A stretch of DNA of 64,000 nucleotides from Pelagibius sp050043265 (GTDB taxonomy: Bacteria; Pseudomonadota; Alphaproteobacteria; Kiloniellales; Kiloniellaceae). Below, piece by piece: positions 9,695 through 18,983 of this stretch. Location of the stretch: assembly GCA_050043265.1 (NCBI GenBank), contig JBHJIR010000053.1:38565-102564 (forward strand), read 5' to 3'. The position numbers and the translations under genes were made by a program. The notes under the pieces are model-generated. The model saw nothing but the letters and a program-made list of their open reading frames with translations, did not search any database and had not been told where the DNA came from. Every line of letters begins with the position of its first letter. Position 1 is the stretch's first letter.

Positions 9695-10867
9695 ATGCCC
9701 GATTCCCCGCGGACCCGCAACCGCTCGGCTTTCGCCACCCGCGCCATTCATGCCGGCCAGTCCCCGGACCCTTCGACGGGCGCGATCATGCAGCCGATCT
9801 ATGCGACGTCGACCTATGTCCAGGACAGCCCCGGCGTTCACAAAGGCTACGAGTACAGCCGCTCGCAAAACCCGACCCGCATGGCCTACGAGCGCTGCAT
9901 CGCCGACCTGGAGAGCGGCGAACACGGCTACGCCTTCGCCTCCGGGCTGTCGGCCATCGCGACGCTGCTCGACTGCCTCGACAGCGGCAGCCACGTGATC
10001 GCGATGGACGACCTCTACGGCGGCTCCTACCGGTTGTTCGAAGGCGTGCGGCGGCGCTCGGCCGGCCTCGACTTCTCCTTCGTCGACATGGGCGACCTCG
10101 CAAAGCTGGAAGCGGCGATCCGTCCGGAAACCCGGCTGATCTGGGTCGAGACCCCGACCAATCCCCTGCTGAAGCTGGTCGATCTGGAAGCCGTCGCCCA
10201 ACTGGCCAAACGGCACGGCATCGTGGCCGCCTGCGACAATACTTTCGCCACGCCCTGGGTGCAGCGGCCGCTGGAACTCGGCTTCGACGTCGTCATGCAT
10301 TCCGCCACCAAGTACCTGAACGGGCACTCAGACATGGTGGGCGGCGTGCTGGTCGTCGGCGGCAATGCCGAACTGGCCGAACAACTGACCTTCCTGCAGA
10401 ACGCGGTCGGCGCCGTGCAGGGGCCCTTCGACAGCTTTCTGGCCCTGCGCGGGCTGAAGACCCTGGCCCTGCGCATGGAACGGCACTGCACCAATGCCCA
10501 GGAAGTCGCCGAGTACCTGGAAGGCCACCCCAAGATCGAGAAAGTGATCTACCCGGGGTTGCCCAGTCATCCGCAATATACTCTCGCCGAACAGCAGATG
10601 GACGCGCCGGGCGGCATGGTCACGGCCTTTCTCAAAGGCGGCCTGGACAAAGCCCGGCACTTCCTGGAGCGGGTCGAGGTCTTCGCCCTGGCCGAAAGCC
10701 TGGGCGGCGTCGAGAGCCTGATCGAGCACCCGGCGATCATGACCCACGCTTCTATTCCGCCCGAAAACAGGGCGGCGCTGGGCATAAGCGACGGACTGGT
10801 GCGCCTCTCCGTCGGCGTCGAAGGGGCCGACGATCTGATCGCCGATCTGGAGAATGCCCTGGCGTAG
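9695..10867 (+). CDS. Cystathionine gamma-lyase/synthase-type PLP enzyme
   Basis: This 390-residue Cys/Met metabolism PLP-dependent enzyme belongs to the cystathionine gamma-synthase/gamma-lyase superfamily. The PLP lysine is in the SATKYLNGHSD motif and the substrate-binding region GLPSHPQY is typical. Because it sits 5 bp behind cystathionine beta-synthase, gamma-lyase activity (cystathionine to cysteine, 2-oxobutyrate and ammonia) is the more likely role, completing homocysteine-to-cysteine conversion. Gamma-synthase or homocysteine-forming activity cannot be ruled out from sequence. The ATG overlaps no upstream gene. No obvious terminator follows in the 88-bp gap before the converging flavin reductase. 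Confidence 0.88.
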   Translation: MPDSPRTRNRSAFATRAIHAGQSPDPSTGAIMQPIYATSTYVQDSPGVHKGYEYSRSQNPTRMAYERCIADLESGEHGYAFASGLSAIATLLDCLDSGSHVIAMDDLYGGSYRLFEGVRRRSAGLDFSFVDMGDLAKLEAAIRPETRLIWVETPTNPLLKLVDLEAVAQLAKRHGIVAACDNTFATPWVQRPLELGFDVVMHSATKYLNGHSDMVGGVLVVGGNAELAEQLTFLQNAVGAVQGPFDSFLALRGLKTLALRMERHCTNAQEVAEYLEGHPKIEKVIYPGLPSHPQYTLAEQQMDAPGGMVTAFLKGGLDKARHFLERVEVFALAESLGGVESLIEHPAIMTHASIPPENRAALGISDGLVRLSVGVEGADDLIADLENALA

Positions 10868-10955
10868 CATCCGGGCCGGAGAAGCCGAGCCGGAGAACCT
10901 GGGGCGTAATTCCCTGAGTACAGGTCCCCCGGCCTGGCAGCCGGCGGCGGGGCGT

Positions 10956-11441
10956 CTAGACGCCGGGGCCGATTGAGCGGTATGCGCTCTGAAAATAGAT
11001 CAGGGGATCGCCCTCGCCCGCCACCTGCAGCCGCTCGACCCGGCCCACGATGATGATGTGGTCGCCGCCCTCGTAGAGGGTTTCGCGGCGACAGGCCATA
11101 TTGGCCAGGCAGCCGTGCAGCACCGGCACGTCGCCGGGCCAGAGATCGTAGCCGACCCCCTCCCATTTGTCGGGCGCCGCTGTCGAGAAGCGCACCGACA
11201 GGTCATGCTGATCTTCCCGCAGCACATTGACCGCGAACCGCTCGGCAGCGCGCAGGCTGTCGAAGCTGAGCGCCGCCTTGTCGAGGCAAAACAGGATCAG
11301 GGGCGGATCGAGGGAGACCGACGAGAAGGAATTCACGGTAATTCCCCTGTTGGCCCCCGAAGCCTCCCGCGCTGTCACCACGGTGACCCCCGTGGCGAAG
11401 TTGCCCAGGGCGCGGCGGAAGGTAAAGGAATCAAATGTCAT
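10956..11441 (-). CDS. Flavin reductase-like domain protein
   Basis: This 161-residue protein has the FMN-binding split-barrel fold of the HpaC/flavin:NADH reductase group, which supplies reduced flavin to two-component monooxygenases. Supporting motifs are the N-terminal FRRALGNFATGVTVVT segment, the GITVNSFSSVSLDPPL loop that contacts FMN, and the C-terminal DPLIYFQSAYRSI segment. No oxygenase component is adjacent, so its partner is encoded elsewhere or it acts alone. It converges with the transsulfuration operon and diverges from motA. Confidence 0.88.
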   Translation of the reverse strand: MTFDSFTFRRALGNFATGVTVVTAREASGANRGITVNSFSSVSLDPPLILFCLDKAALSFDSLRAAERFAVNVLREDQHDLSVRFSTAAPDKWEGVGYDLWPGDVPVLHGCLANMACRRETLYEGGDHIIIVGRVERLQVAGEGDPLIYFQSAYRSIGPGV

Positions 11442-11640
11442 GCTGGGTCCAGGTCTCCGGCTGGCTTCGCTGGCGGCCGGATCTTAATGCCAGCCAGTGC
11501 CCAAAAGCCACTACAAACCAATTATTTCCGTCCATTGCGGGGCACAACTAAACCACTTCTTAACTTAAGTCAGCCACCTTGAGTGGCCGCTTTTGGCAAG
11601 CGGCATTCATAACGGCGACCGTCTCGCGGACTGGGGCTCC

Positions 11641-12504
11641 ATGGGCTTAATTGTAGGCATTTTGATCGTTCTCGGCTGCGTCCTCGGCGGATACGCCGCC
11701 ATGGGTGGCAAGCTTGGCGTGCTTTGGCAGCCTTTTGAAGCCGTGATCATCGTCGGCGCCGCCATCGGTGCCTTTGTCATCGGCAACTCCGCCGACGTCA
11801 TCAAGGCGACTGCCGGCGGCTTCGGCAAGATCTTCAAAGGCTCCAAATACAAGAAAGAACATTACGTCGAGCTCATATGCCTGCTGTACCAGATCCTCAA
11901 GGTTGCCAAAACCAAGGGCAACCTGGGCTTGGAGCAGCATATCGAAAACCCCCAGGATTCGGCCCTCTTCCAACAGTTCCCCGGCGTCATGGCGAACGAA
12001 TCCGCCGTTGTCTTCATGTGCGACTATCTGCGGATGCTGACCCTCGGGTCGGACGATCCGAACGAGATGGAAACCCTGATGGACGCGGAAATCGAGATCG
12101 TCCATCACGAACATTCAGAAGTCGCTCATGCCATCCAGGCCATGGCTGACGGCATGCCGGCCCTGGGAATCGTGGCGGCGGTGCTGGGCGTCATCAAGAC
12201 TATGGGTTCGATTACCGAGCCGCCTGAGATCCTCGGCAAACTGATCGGTGGCGCTCTTGTCGGCACCTTCCTCGGCGTCTTTGTGTCCTACGGATTCCTC
12301 GCCCCGATGGCGACCAAAGCCCAAGCGGTCTATGACGCCGAGATCAAGTATCTTTACTGCATCAAGGCCGCCCTGCTGGCGCACATGCACGGCTCGCCCC
12401 CCGCGGTTTCGGTTGAATTCGCGCGCAAGGCCCTGATGGTCCACGACCGTCCGACCTTCTATGAAGTCGAAGAAGCGGTCGGCGCCCTGCCACCTCCGGC
12501 GTAA
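11641..12504 (+). CDS. motA: Flagellar motor stator protein MotA
   Basis: This is the inner-membrane stator subunit that, with MotB, conducts ions and drives flagellar rotation. The start at 11641 (ATG, then GLIVGILIVLGC) matches the usual N-terminus of alphaproteobacterial MotA. An in-frame TTG at 11593 would add 16 residues with no homology that I can recognise. The 287-residue protein has the expected four TM helices, a large cytoplasmic loop with charged residues between TM2 and TM3, and the conserved proline-rich TM3/TM4 region (GMPALGIVAAVLGVIKTMG, then LGVFVSYGFLAPMA). motB follows after 14 bp. Confidence 0.93.
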   Translation: MGLIVGILIVLGCVLGGYAAMGGKLGVLWQPFEAVIIVGAAIGAFVIGNSADVIKATAGGFGKIFKGSKYKKEHYVELICLLYQILKVAKTKGNLGLEQHIENPQDSALFQQFPGVMANESAVVFMCDYLRMLTLGSDDPNEMETLMDAEIEIVHHEHSEVAHAIQAMADGMPALGIVAAVLGVIKTMGSITEPPEILGKLIGGALVGTFLGVFVSYGFLAPMATKAQAVYDAEIKYLYCIKAALLAHMHGSPPAVSVEFARKALMVHDRPTFYEVEEAVGALPPPA

Positions 12505-12518
12505 GGGGGTTTTGCATC

Positions 12519-13499
12519 ATGGCAGCGACCGACGGTGAAGCCCCAGTCATCATCATCAAGCGGATCAAGAAGGTTGCCGGTGGTCACCACGGTGGCGCCT
12601 GGAAGGTCGCCTACGCCGATTTCGTCACCGCCATGATGGCGTTCTTCCTGTTGCTCTGGCTGCTGAACTCGACGACGAAGGAACAGCGCGAGGGCATCGC
12701 CGAATACTTCTCCCCCATCGCCACCTTCAACCCCGACAGCGTCTCGCAGAGCCCTAGCGGCTCTGACGGCGTCATGGGCGGGCGCAGCATGACGACCGAT
12801 GGCGCCCTCGCAAGCGACACGTCCCCTATCGGCATTACCGTGTCGCTGCCCGGCGCCAAGGATGACACCGAAGAACAGGCTGAGGAACCGGCCGACGGCA
12901 CCCAGTCCGGACAGCGTCTCGCCAAGGCGAATGAAGACCCCAGCCAGGCGGTGGACCAGGCGGAAGTGGACCGCCTCGCCCGCGAGCTTGAGGAAGAGCG
13001 CTTTGCCGAGGCCGAAGCCGATCTGCGGCAGGCACTGGAATCCGTCCCCGACCTCAGCGACTTTGCCAAGAACCTGGTCATCGACCAAACGCCCGAGGGA
13101 CTTCGTATCCAGATCATCGACCAGGAAGGCCGCTCCATGTTCCCGTCGGGATCGGCGGACATGCTCCCCCATACCCAGCGCCTGCTGGCGCTGGTGGCCG
13201 ATGCCGTCCAGAAGCTCGACAATCCGGTCGCCATCAAGGGGCACACGGACTCGACGCCCTACACGAGTAAGAAGGACTACTCCAACTGGGAACTGTCGAC
13301 CGATCGCGCCAACTCCAGCCGCCGCGCCCTGATCGCCGCCGGACTGCCGGCCCCGCGGGTCGCCTCGGTCGTCGGACGTGCCGACCAGGAGCCTTTCGTC
13401 CCCGAGGACCCGGCTTCACCGCGCAACCGACGCATTTCGATCGTACTGTTGCGCCAGGCCCCGGGGATCGAAGTTCCCCGCTACGAGTCGGACAACTAA
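12519..13499 (+). CDS. motB: Flagellar motor stator protein MotB
   Basis: This stator subunit anchors the motor to peptidoglycan. The 326-residue protein has an N-terminal cytosolic segment (with IIIKRIKKV), a single TM helix carrying the ion-binding aspartate in the YADFVTAMMAFFLLLWLLN segment (about residues 33-51), a long acidic glutamate-rich linker (about 105-175), and a C-terminal OmpA-like peptidoglycan-binding domain with the KGHTDSTPY and WELSTDRA motifs. It is co-directional with motA and almost adjacent. A perfect 15-bp tandem repeat begins at its stop codon. Confidence 0.94.
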   Translation: MAATDGEAPVIIIKRIKKVAGGHHGGAWKVAYADFVTAMMAFFLLLWLLNSTTKEQREGIAEYFSPIATFNPDSVSQSPSGSDGVMGGRSMTTDGALASDTSPIGITVSLPGAKDDTEEQAEEPADGTQSGQRLAKANEDPSQAVDQAEVDRLARELEEERFAEAEADLRQALESVPDLSDFAKNLVIDQTPEGLRIQIIDQEGRSMFPSGSADMLPHTQRLLALVADAVQKLDNPVAIKGHTDSTPYTSKKDYSNWELSTDRANSSRRALIAAGLPAPRVASVVGRADQEPFVPEDPASPRNRRISIVLLRQAPGIEVPRYESDN

Positions 13500-13525
13500 C
13501 GCTCGTTGCCCTAACGCTCGTTGCC
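13496..13525. repeat. Perfect 15-bp tandem duplication at the motB stop
   Basis: The unit CTAACGCTCGTTGCC occurs twice back to back (13496-13510 and 13511-13525). The first copy contains the motB TAA stop codon. It looks like a replication-slippage duplication in the short motB-RDD gap, and a second TAA is created 15 bp downstream. Confidence 0.85.
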
Positions 13526-13612
13526 CGGCCGTTCCGGCCAAACCTCGATCCGGCCAAATCTCACGCCGACCAGATCTTGCTCCGGCCAGGGTGGACGGCC
13601 TAGGCTGGCCCC

Positions 13613-14104
13613 ATGATGGCGGAAGACAGGCCCAGTTCCGACAGACAGCGCCTTTGGAGCGGTGAGCCGCCACGGCCTTCGACGGCGCCGGAGCTCTACG
13701 GCGGCGTCGTGCCCCGCCGCTGCCTCGCCTATCTGCTCGATATCCTGGTCATCGCCCTACTCGGCCTCTGCCTCGGCTTCGTTCTCTCGGTCGCCGGCAT
13801 TTTGAGCTTCGGGCTGTTGAGCCCCCTTGCCGTCATCATCATGGCGCTATGGCCGCTGGCTTATCACTGCGGCTTTATTGCCAGCCGCGGCGCCACTCCT
13901 GGCATGCGCTTGTTTGGCTTGGAACTGCGGGACTGGAGCGGGCGGCCGGTCGAGCCGGCCCAGGCCGTGCTCTTCGTCCTGCTGTTTTATGTCTCGGTGA
14001 GCCTGACGGCGTGGTTGGTTCTGCTCGTGGTCCTGTTCAACGACCGCGGACGCGCACTGCACGACATCCTCGCCAATACCATAGTCGTACGCCGGCAAAG
14101 CTAG
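13613..14104 (+). CDS. RDD family membrane protein
   Basis: This 163-residue inner-membrane protein has an N-terminal cytosolic stretch, then VVPRRCLAYLLDIL, which carries the arginine and aspartate that give the RDD family its name, and about three TM segments. The C-terminal NDRGRALHDILANTIVV motif is highly typical of the family. The function of most RDD proteins is unknown; some affect sodium or osmotic tolerance. It lies 113 bp after motB in the same direction. The start is uncertain because an ATGATG pair begins there and no strong ribosome site is visible. Confidence 0.85.
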   Translation: MMAEDRPSSDRQRLWSGEPPRPSTAPELYGGVVPRRCLAYLLDILVIALLGLCLGFVLSVAGILSFGLLSPLAVIIMALWPLAYHCGFIASRGATPGMRLFGLELRDWSGRPVEPAQAVLFVLLFYVSVSLTAWLVLLVVLFNDRGRALHDILANTIVVRRQS

Positions 14105-14269
14105 TTCCATGACATTTGCAGGCAAATAAATTGGAACAATCTGGACCTTTTCGCATTGAATACTGGTCAGGTGCCCTAAATCCTTGCCATAATTGATTTG
14201 AAGAGAATTTCTCTAGCAAAAACAATCAAACTTCCAAGCTGGGGATACTAGAAACAGGGAGCGTTTCTC

Positions 14270-15727
14270 TTGGTAAGCATGGCCCAAACGGCGCCGGGGC
14301 CTCTTTCTGCCTACGAGCCGGATGGCTTTTTCTGCGAGATGGTGGGCGGTTCCGGGAACCCCGCCGAGCATACGAAGTCCATCCGTCAAAGGCTGAATAG
14401 CCTCGACCTAGAAGAACTGCGCGGCCGCGCCCGCGACGCGGAGCTGGAACTCTACAGCTTCGGCATCACCTTTACCGTCTATACCCAGAAAGACGTCATC
14501 GACCGCATCCTGCCGTTCGATGTCATCCCCCGTGTCATTTCGGCACAGGAATGGGAGACCATCGAGCGCGGTGTGACCCAGCGTGTCACCGCCATCAACC
14601 AGTTCCTGGGGGATATCTACCACGACCAGAAGATCCTGAAGGACGGGATCATTCCCCGCGACCTGGTGCTGGGAAACAAGAACTACTGTCCCCAGATGGA
14701 AGGCGTTGATGTGCCCTTTGGCACCTACGTCCATATCAACGGAACCGATCTGGTCCGCGGCGACGATGGCCAGTTTCTGGTTCTCGAAGACAACGCGCGC
14801 TGCCCCTCCGGTGTGTCTTACGTGGTCGAGAACCGCCACCTGATGCAGCGCAGCTTTCCGGACCTGATGAGCAACATCGGTATCCGCTCCGTTTCAAACT
14901 ACGGCCAGAAGCTCCATGAGGCCCTGGTCGAGACGGCTCCGGCGGGGGTCTCCCAGCCGCAGGTGGTCCTGCTCTCTCCCGGCACCTACAACTCGGCATA
15001 TTTCGAGCACATCTTCCTGGCCCGTGAAATGGGCGTGCCCCTGGTCGAAGGCAGCGACCTCGTTGTGGAAGACGACAAGGTCTACATGAAGACCATCGCC
15101 GGCCTCGATCCGGTGCACGTGATCTATCGCCGCGTGAGCGACGATTTCCTCGATCCTGACGCCTTCAACCCCGACAGTGCCCTGGGATCCCGCGGTCTGA
15201 TGCAAGCCTATGCCAAGGGCAACGTCTCCTTGGCCAATGCCATCGGAACCGGTGTAGCCGACGACAAGGCGGTCTATGCTTACCTGCCCCGGATCATCAA
15301 ATACTACATGGACGAAGATGCGATCCTGGCAAACGTCGAAACGCACATTTGCCGTGAACCCGAAGGCTTGGCCTACACCCTTGAGCACCTCAAAGATCTA
15401 GTGGTTAAGCCTGTCGGAGAGTCGGGAGGCTACGGCATTACCATTGGGCCGCATGCCAGTGCGCAGGAGCTTGAAAAGTGCCGCACCGACCTGCTCGCGG
15501 ATCCGGCGAACTATATCGCGCAACCGATGATCAATCTGTCTGTGAGCCCGACCCTGACCGACGACGGCATCAAAGCACGTCACGTCGATCTGCGGCCTTT
15601 CGCCGTTACCGGCAAGTCGACCTGGGTCCTACCGGGAGGCCTCTCCCGTGTCGCGCTCACCAAGGGATCGATCGTCGTCAACTCCTCCCAAGGCGGGGGC
15701 TCGAAGGATACCTGGGTCCTTGAGTAG
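14270..15727 (+). CDS. Circularly permuted ATP-grasp protein
   Basis: This 485-residue member of the circularly permuted ATP-grasp type 2 family is predicted to form peptide or amide bonds by ATP-dependent carboxylate activation. Motifs include GTYVHINGTDLVRG, VLEDNARCPSGVSYV and KPVGESGGYGI, the last being the ATP-grasp glycine-rich loop. The TTG at 14270 has AGGGAG (14256-14261) eight bases upstream; an ATG at 14279 is the alternative. The gene ends in an 8-base overlap with the alpha-E protein, an arrangement conserved for this pair across bacteria. The pair is often followed by a transglutaminase-like protease gene, which is absent here. The substrate is unknown. Confidence 0.88.
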   Translation: MVSMAQTAPGPLSAYEPDGFFCEMVGGSGNPAEHTKSIRQRLNSLDLEELRGRARDAELELYSFGITFTVYTQKDVIDRILPFDVIPRVISAQEWETIERGVTQRVTAINQFLGDIYHDQKILKDGIIPRDLVLGNKNYCPQMEGVDVPFGTYVHINGTDLVRGDDGQFLVLEDNARCPSGVSYVVENRHLMQRSFPDLMSNIGIRSVSNYGQKLHEALVETAPAGVSQPQVVLLSPGTYNSAYFEHIFLAREMGVPLVEGSDLVVEDDKVYMKTIAGLDPVHVIYRRVSDDFLDPDAFNPDSALGSRGLMQAYAKGNVSLANAIGTGVADDKAVYAYLPRIIKYYMDEDAILANVETHICREPEGLAYTLEHLKDLVVKPVGESGGYGITIGPHASAQELEKCRTDLLADPANYIAQPMINLSVSPTLTDDGIKARHVDLRPFAVTGKSTWVLPGGLSRVALTKGSIVVNSSQGGGSKDTWVLE

Positions 15728-16700
15728 GCTTCTCTCACGCTACGCCGAATCTATTTACTGGCTGGCACGCTATGTCGAGCGTGCGGAAAATCTCGCGCGC
15801 ATCCTGGACGTCAACGAGACCTTCAGCCGCGACAGCCGCGGCTGGCAGAACTGGCAATCGATCCTGGAGATCAACCGCGACGAAGAGCGCTTCTTCAAGG
15901 ACCATGATCAGGCTGATGCCGAGGCGGTGATCTATTTCTACACGCTGGATCAGCGCAACTTCACCTCCATCATCTCCGCGGTCAATCAGGCACGCGGCAA
16001 CGCCCGCACGCTGCGCCCGCTGATCTCCACCGAAATGTGGATCCAGCTCAATATGTTCTCGAATATTCTGAAGAGCATGCAGCGCGAGGACCTGAGCGAA
16101 CCCCGACTGGCGCGCTTTTGCAATCAGGTGAAGGAAGCCTGCCAGACCCATACCGGGATCACCGAAGGAACCTTCTATCGCGACGAGAGCTGGTTCTTCT
16201 ACCAGATCGGCCGTGCGATCGAACGCGCTGACCAGACGACACGCCTGCTGGACGTGAAATATCACCTTCTGCTTCCCAACGACGAAGAGGTCGGTTCGCC
16301 GCTCGATGTCAGTCACTGGAATGCCGTGCTGCGCTCGGCCGCCGGCTACCACGCCTTCCGACGGGTACAGCCGAGCGGCATGATGCCGGGAGACGTTGCT
16401 GGCTTCCTGCTGTTCCACAGCCGCTTTCCGCGCTCGGTCCGCGCCTGTGTGCACGACATCTCGAACCGCCTCTCCCAGTTGCGATCCGCCTACAGCCTGA
16501 TTGGCGGATCGGACGCCCTGGAGGAACTCGATGAGTTGCGGAGCGTGCTGGATGACATCACCATCGACCAGGTGATCAGGAAGGGATTGCACGAGTTTAT
16601 CGACTGGGTTCAATTGAAGCTGATTCGTATCCACGGGGAGTTGGGTGCCGCCTACTTCGGATACGCCGAGCCGACGGATGTCGCCCAAAGCGCCGAATAG
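15720..16700 (+). CDS. Alpha-E domain protein, partner of the ATP-grasp enzyme
   Basis: This 326-residue, mostly alpha-helical protein of the alpha-E family (DUF403) is nearly always encoded next to a circularly permuted ATP-grasp enzyme. I chose the TTG at 15720, which overlaps the upstream stop in TTGAGTAG and gives MSRLLSRYAESIYWLARY, the typical start of the family. An upstream in-frame start at 15648 would add a leader lying wholly inside the previous gene. The WLARYVERAENLAR motif and the later YQIGRAIERADQTTRLLD motif are the repeated helical signatures. Translational coupling with the upstream gene is likely. The biochemical role is unresolved. Confidence 0.87.
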   Translation: MSRLLSRYAESIYWLARYVERAENLARILDVNETFSRDSRGWQNWQSILEINRDEERFFKDHDQADAEAVIYFYTLDQRNFTSIISAVNQARGNARTLRPLISTEMWIQLNMFSNILKSMQREDLSEPRLARFCNQVKEACQTHTGITEGTFYRDESWFFYQIGRAIERADQTTRLLDVKYHLLLPNDEEVGSPLDVSHWNAVLRSAAGYHAFRRVQPSGMMPGDVAGFLLFHSRFPRSVRACVHDISNRLSQLRSAYSLIGGSDALEELDELRSVLDDITIDQVIRKGLHEFIDWVQLKLIRIHGELGAAYFGYAEPTDVAQSAE

Positions 16701-16792
16701 GCGGGGACCGGCCTGGCGGCCGGCGGCATTGCCCGGCAAACCGCGATACGGAAGGACTGGACGTCCCGGTCCGGGCCGCGCAAATTACTGCC

Positions 16793-17554
16793 ATGAAGCC
16801 TGAGCGAACCACGGACCGGCTTTTGGCGAACGAGCCGCCATCCTTTGGGCCCTTGCAGAACTACTACGTTCTCGAGCCCAACCTCTGCCCTTATTTGCCT
16901 GGCCGAACCGAGCGCAAGCTGCTGACGGAGATCAGCGGCCCGGATGCACAACAGCGCTACGACCTGCTCACCCTGGCCGGATTCCGGCGCAGCCATCGCT
17001 TTGCCTATCGGCCGGCCTGCAACCGCTGCAATGCCTGCACGCCCGTTCGCGTCGTCGCCGCCCGCTTTGTGCCGGGGCGATCTCTCCGCCGCATCCAGCG
17101 GGCAAACGCGGACCTCACCGTGCGGATGGTTCCCGCGCGGGCGAGCAGTGAGCAGTTTTCCCTCTTTCGCCGCTATATCGAATCCCGCCACGGGGACGGC
17201 GAAATGGCGGGAATGAGCGAACAGGAATATCGCGCAATGGTAGAAGCCAGTGATATCGATACGCGACTGGCGGAATTTCGTGACCCTGAGGGGACGTTGA
17301 TTGCCGCCTGCCTGCTGGATTGGCTCGCCGATGGACCCTCCGCCGTCTACAGCTTTTTCGAACCCGACGCCGCCCAACGCTCGCTCGGAACCTACGTCGT
17401 TCTCTGGCTCATCGAAGCCGCAAAGCAAGCCGGCGCGAATCATGTCTATCTCGGCTACTGGATCGAAGGCAGCCGCAAGATGGCATACAAAACCCGCTTT
17501 CGGCCGCTGGAAGGTTTGGCGGCGGCGGGCTGGCAACCGCTCCAGGACCAGTAA
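16793..17554 (+). CDS. bpt: Aspartate/glutamate leucyltransferase (N-degron)
   Basis: This enzyme transfers leucine from Leu-tRNA to N-terminal Asp or Glu of proteins, marking them for the ClpS/ClpAP N-degron pathway. The 253-residue protein has the ATE/Bpt N-terminal domain with the cysteine motif ACNRCNACTPVRV (about residues 77-89) and the C-terminal GNAT-like domain ending in YLGYWIEGSRKMAYKTRFRPLE. Bacterial Bpt and eukaryotic ATE1 share these features; length and motif form fit Bpt. It stands alone, following the ATP-grasp/alpha-E pair after 92 bp. Confidence 0.92.
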   Translation: MKPERTTDRLLANEPPSFGPLQNYYVLEPNLCPYLPGRTERKLLTEISGPDAQQRYDLLTLAGFRRSHRFAYRPACNRCNACTPVRVVAARFVPGRSLRRIQRANADLTVRMVPARASSEQFSLFRRYIESRHGDGEMAGMSEQEYRAMVEASDIDTRLAEFRDPEGTLIAACLLDWLADGPSAVYSFFEPDAAQRSLGTYVVLWLIEAAKQAGANHVYLGYWIEGSRKMAYKTRFRPLEGLAAAGWQPLQDQ

Positions 17555-17736
17555 TGTCCGCCTGTCCATTGCCCACAAATCCAGCGTTCCAATTGAACGC
17601 CCCAGTTGCACGAAAGATCAGTGGCGCCTATTCTCGCCTCTGATCTTTTGGGGTACCGCATTAGGTCCGAGTAGGGCTGACAAATACCATCGTCGCCTTA
17701 GATTTATTCAGTACCGCTACTTCGGGGAGGAACAGA

Positions 17737-18840
17737 ATGAAACGTCGTCAATTTATGAAGCGGGCAGCAACCGCTGCCGCGGCCACCACGGTTGCCGCCT
17801 CAAGCTTTCCGGCACCGGCGATCTCGCAGGGCCTGATGCAATGGCGTATGCAAACAACCTGGCCTAAAAATTTCCCGGGCCTTGGCACCGGGGCCAACAA
17901 GCTGGCCGAATACATCGGCGCCGCGTCAGGCGGCAAGCTGACAGTCGAAGTCTATGGCGGCGGCGAGATCGTCCCCGCCTTCGAGACCATGGACGCCGTC
18001 GCCAGCGGCACCATCGAAATGGGCCACGGCGCCCCCTACTACTGGAAGGGCAAACTTGCCGCCACCCAGTACATCGCGGCGGTGCCTTTCGGACTCAATG
18101 CCCAGGAGCAGAACGCCTGGCTGCAGTTCGGCGGCGGCCAGGAGATTGCCGACAAGATCTACAAGCAACTGGGCTGCAAGTTCTTTGCCTCCGGCAACAC
18201 CGGCGTTCAGGCCGGTGGGTGGTTCAACAAGGAAATAAATTCCTTGGAAGACTACAAAGGCCTGAAGATGCGGATCACCGGACTGGGCGGCGAGGTCGTC
18301 AAAGCGGCCGGCGGCAACGTCGTCACCCTGCCGGGTGGCGAGATTCCGCCGGCCCTGCAGTCCGGCGCGATCGACGCCACCGAATGGGTCGGCCCCTACA
18401 ACGACTTGGCCTTCGGCCTCTATAAGAGCGCCAAGTTCTACTACTACCCCGGTTGGCACGAGCCGGCGACGCTGCTCGACAACTTCATCAACATGAATGC
18501 CTGGGAAAGCCTCTCGGATGACCTGAAGGCGGTCGTGGCGGCTGCCAACGGCTACGTCAACGGATACGTCCTCAACGAGTTTGTGGCCAAGAACAACGGC
18601 GCCCTGAACACCCTGGTCAGCGAACACGGCGTTATTCTGAAGAAGTTCCCGGACGAGGTTCTGAACGCGCTTGGGGCCCTCTCCGGCAAGGTGATCGGGG
18701 ATCTCGCCGCAGCCGATCCGCTGAGCCGTGAGGTCATGGACTCCATCGCATCCTTCCGCAAGCAAGCCATCGCTTATGCCAAGGTATCGGAACAGGCGTT
18801 CTACAACGCCCGTGGCCTGCCTTTTAAGTGGGTCGAATAG
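17737..18840 (+). CDS. TRAP transporter periplasmic binding protein, TakP-like
   Basis: This is the DctP-family extracytoplasmic solute receptor of a TRAP transporter. The 367-residue precursor begins with a twin-arginine-type signal (MKRRQFMKRAA, then a hydrophobic stretch ending near AISQ), suggesting export by Tat. GGGGAGG lies just upstream of the ATG. The GAIDATEWVGPYND segment and overall spacing resemble TakP, which binds 2-oxo acids with sodium, and related mannitol/chloroaromatic-type receptors. That substrate is an inference. The two membrane subunits are encoded on the opposite strand immediately downstream, beyond a bidirectional terminator. Confidence 0.88.
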   Translation: MKRRQFMKRAATAAAATTVAASSFPAPAISQGLMQWRMQTTWPKNFPGLGTGANKLAEYIGAASGGKLTVEVYGGGEIVPAFETMDAVASGTIEMGHGAPYYWKGKLAATQYIAAVPFGLNAQEQNAWLQFGGGQEIADKIYKQLGCKFFASGNTGVQAGGWFNKEINSLEDYKGLKMRITGLGGEVVKAAGGNVVTLPGGEIPPALQSGAIDATEWVGPYNDLAFGLYKSAKFYYYPGWHEPATLLDNFINMNAWESLSDDLKAVVAAANGYVNGYVLNEFVAKNNGALNTLVSEHGVILKKFPDEVLNALGALSGKVIGDLAAADPLSREVMDSIASFRKQAIAYAKVSEQAFYNARGLPFKWVE

Positions 18841-18855
18841 GCCTAACGGAAACTC

Positions 18856-18917
18856 CCTGCGCGCCGGAGCGCAGGCACAAAAAAAGAGGCCGGCGGGTTA
18901 CCCCGCCGGCCTTTCTT
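18856..18917. terminator. Bidirectional intrinsic terminator with two hairpins
   Basis: A first hairpin has 7-bp arms CCTGCGC/GCGCAGG (18856-18875). A second has 10-bp arms GGCCGGCGGG/CCCGCCGGCC (18888-18897 and 18902-18911) around a TTAC loop. The second is followed by TTTCTT on the plus strand and by TCTTTTTTT on the minus strand, so it can stop transcription from both the receptor gene and the converging permease genes. Confidence 0.85.
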
Positions 18918-18983
18918 GTAGATATGAAACCTAACCTTTAACGCCGGGACGCAAGCCCGCCGACGGTTCCTGTTTGCTGTCGG

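Noticed and set aside
16708..16723. 6-bp GC hairpin after the alpha-E gene as a terminator
   Set aside because: CCGGCC/GGCCGG arms form a hairpin but no T-run follows on either strand; such short GC palindromes are frequent here.
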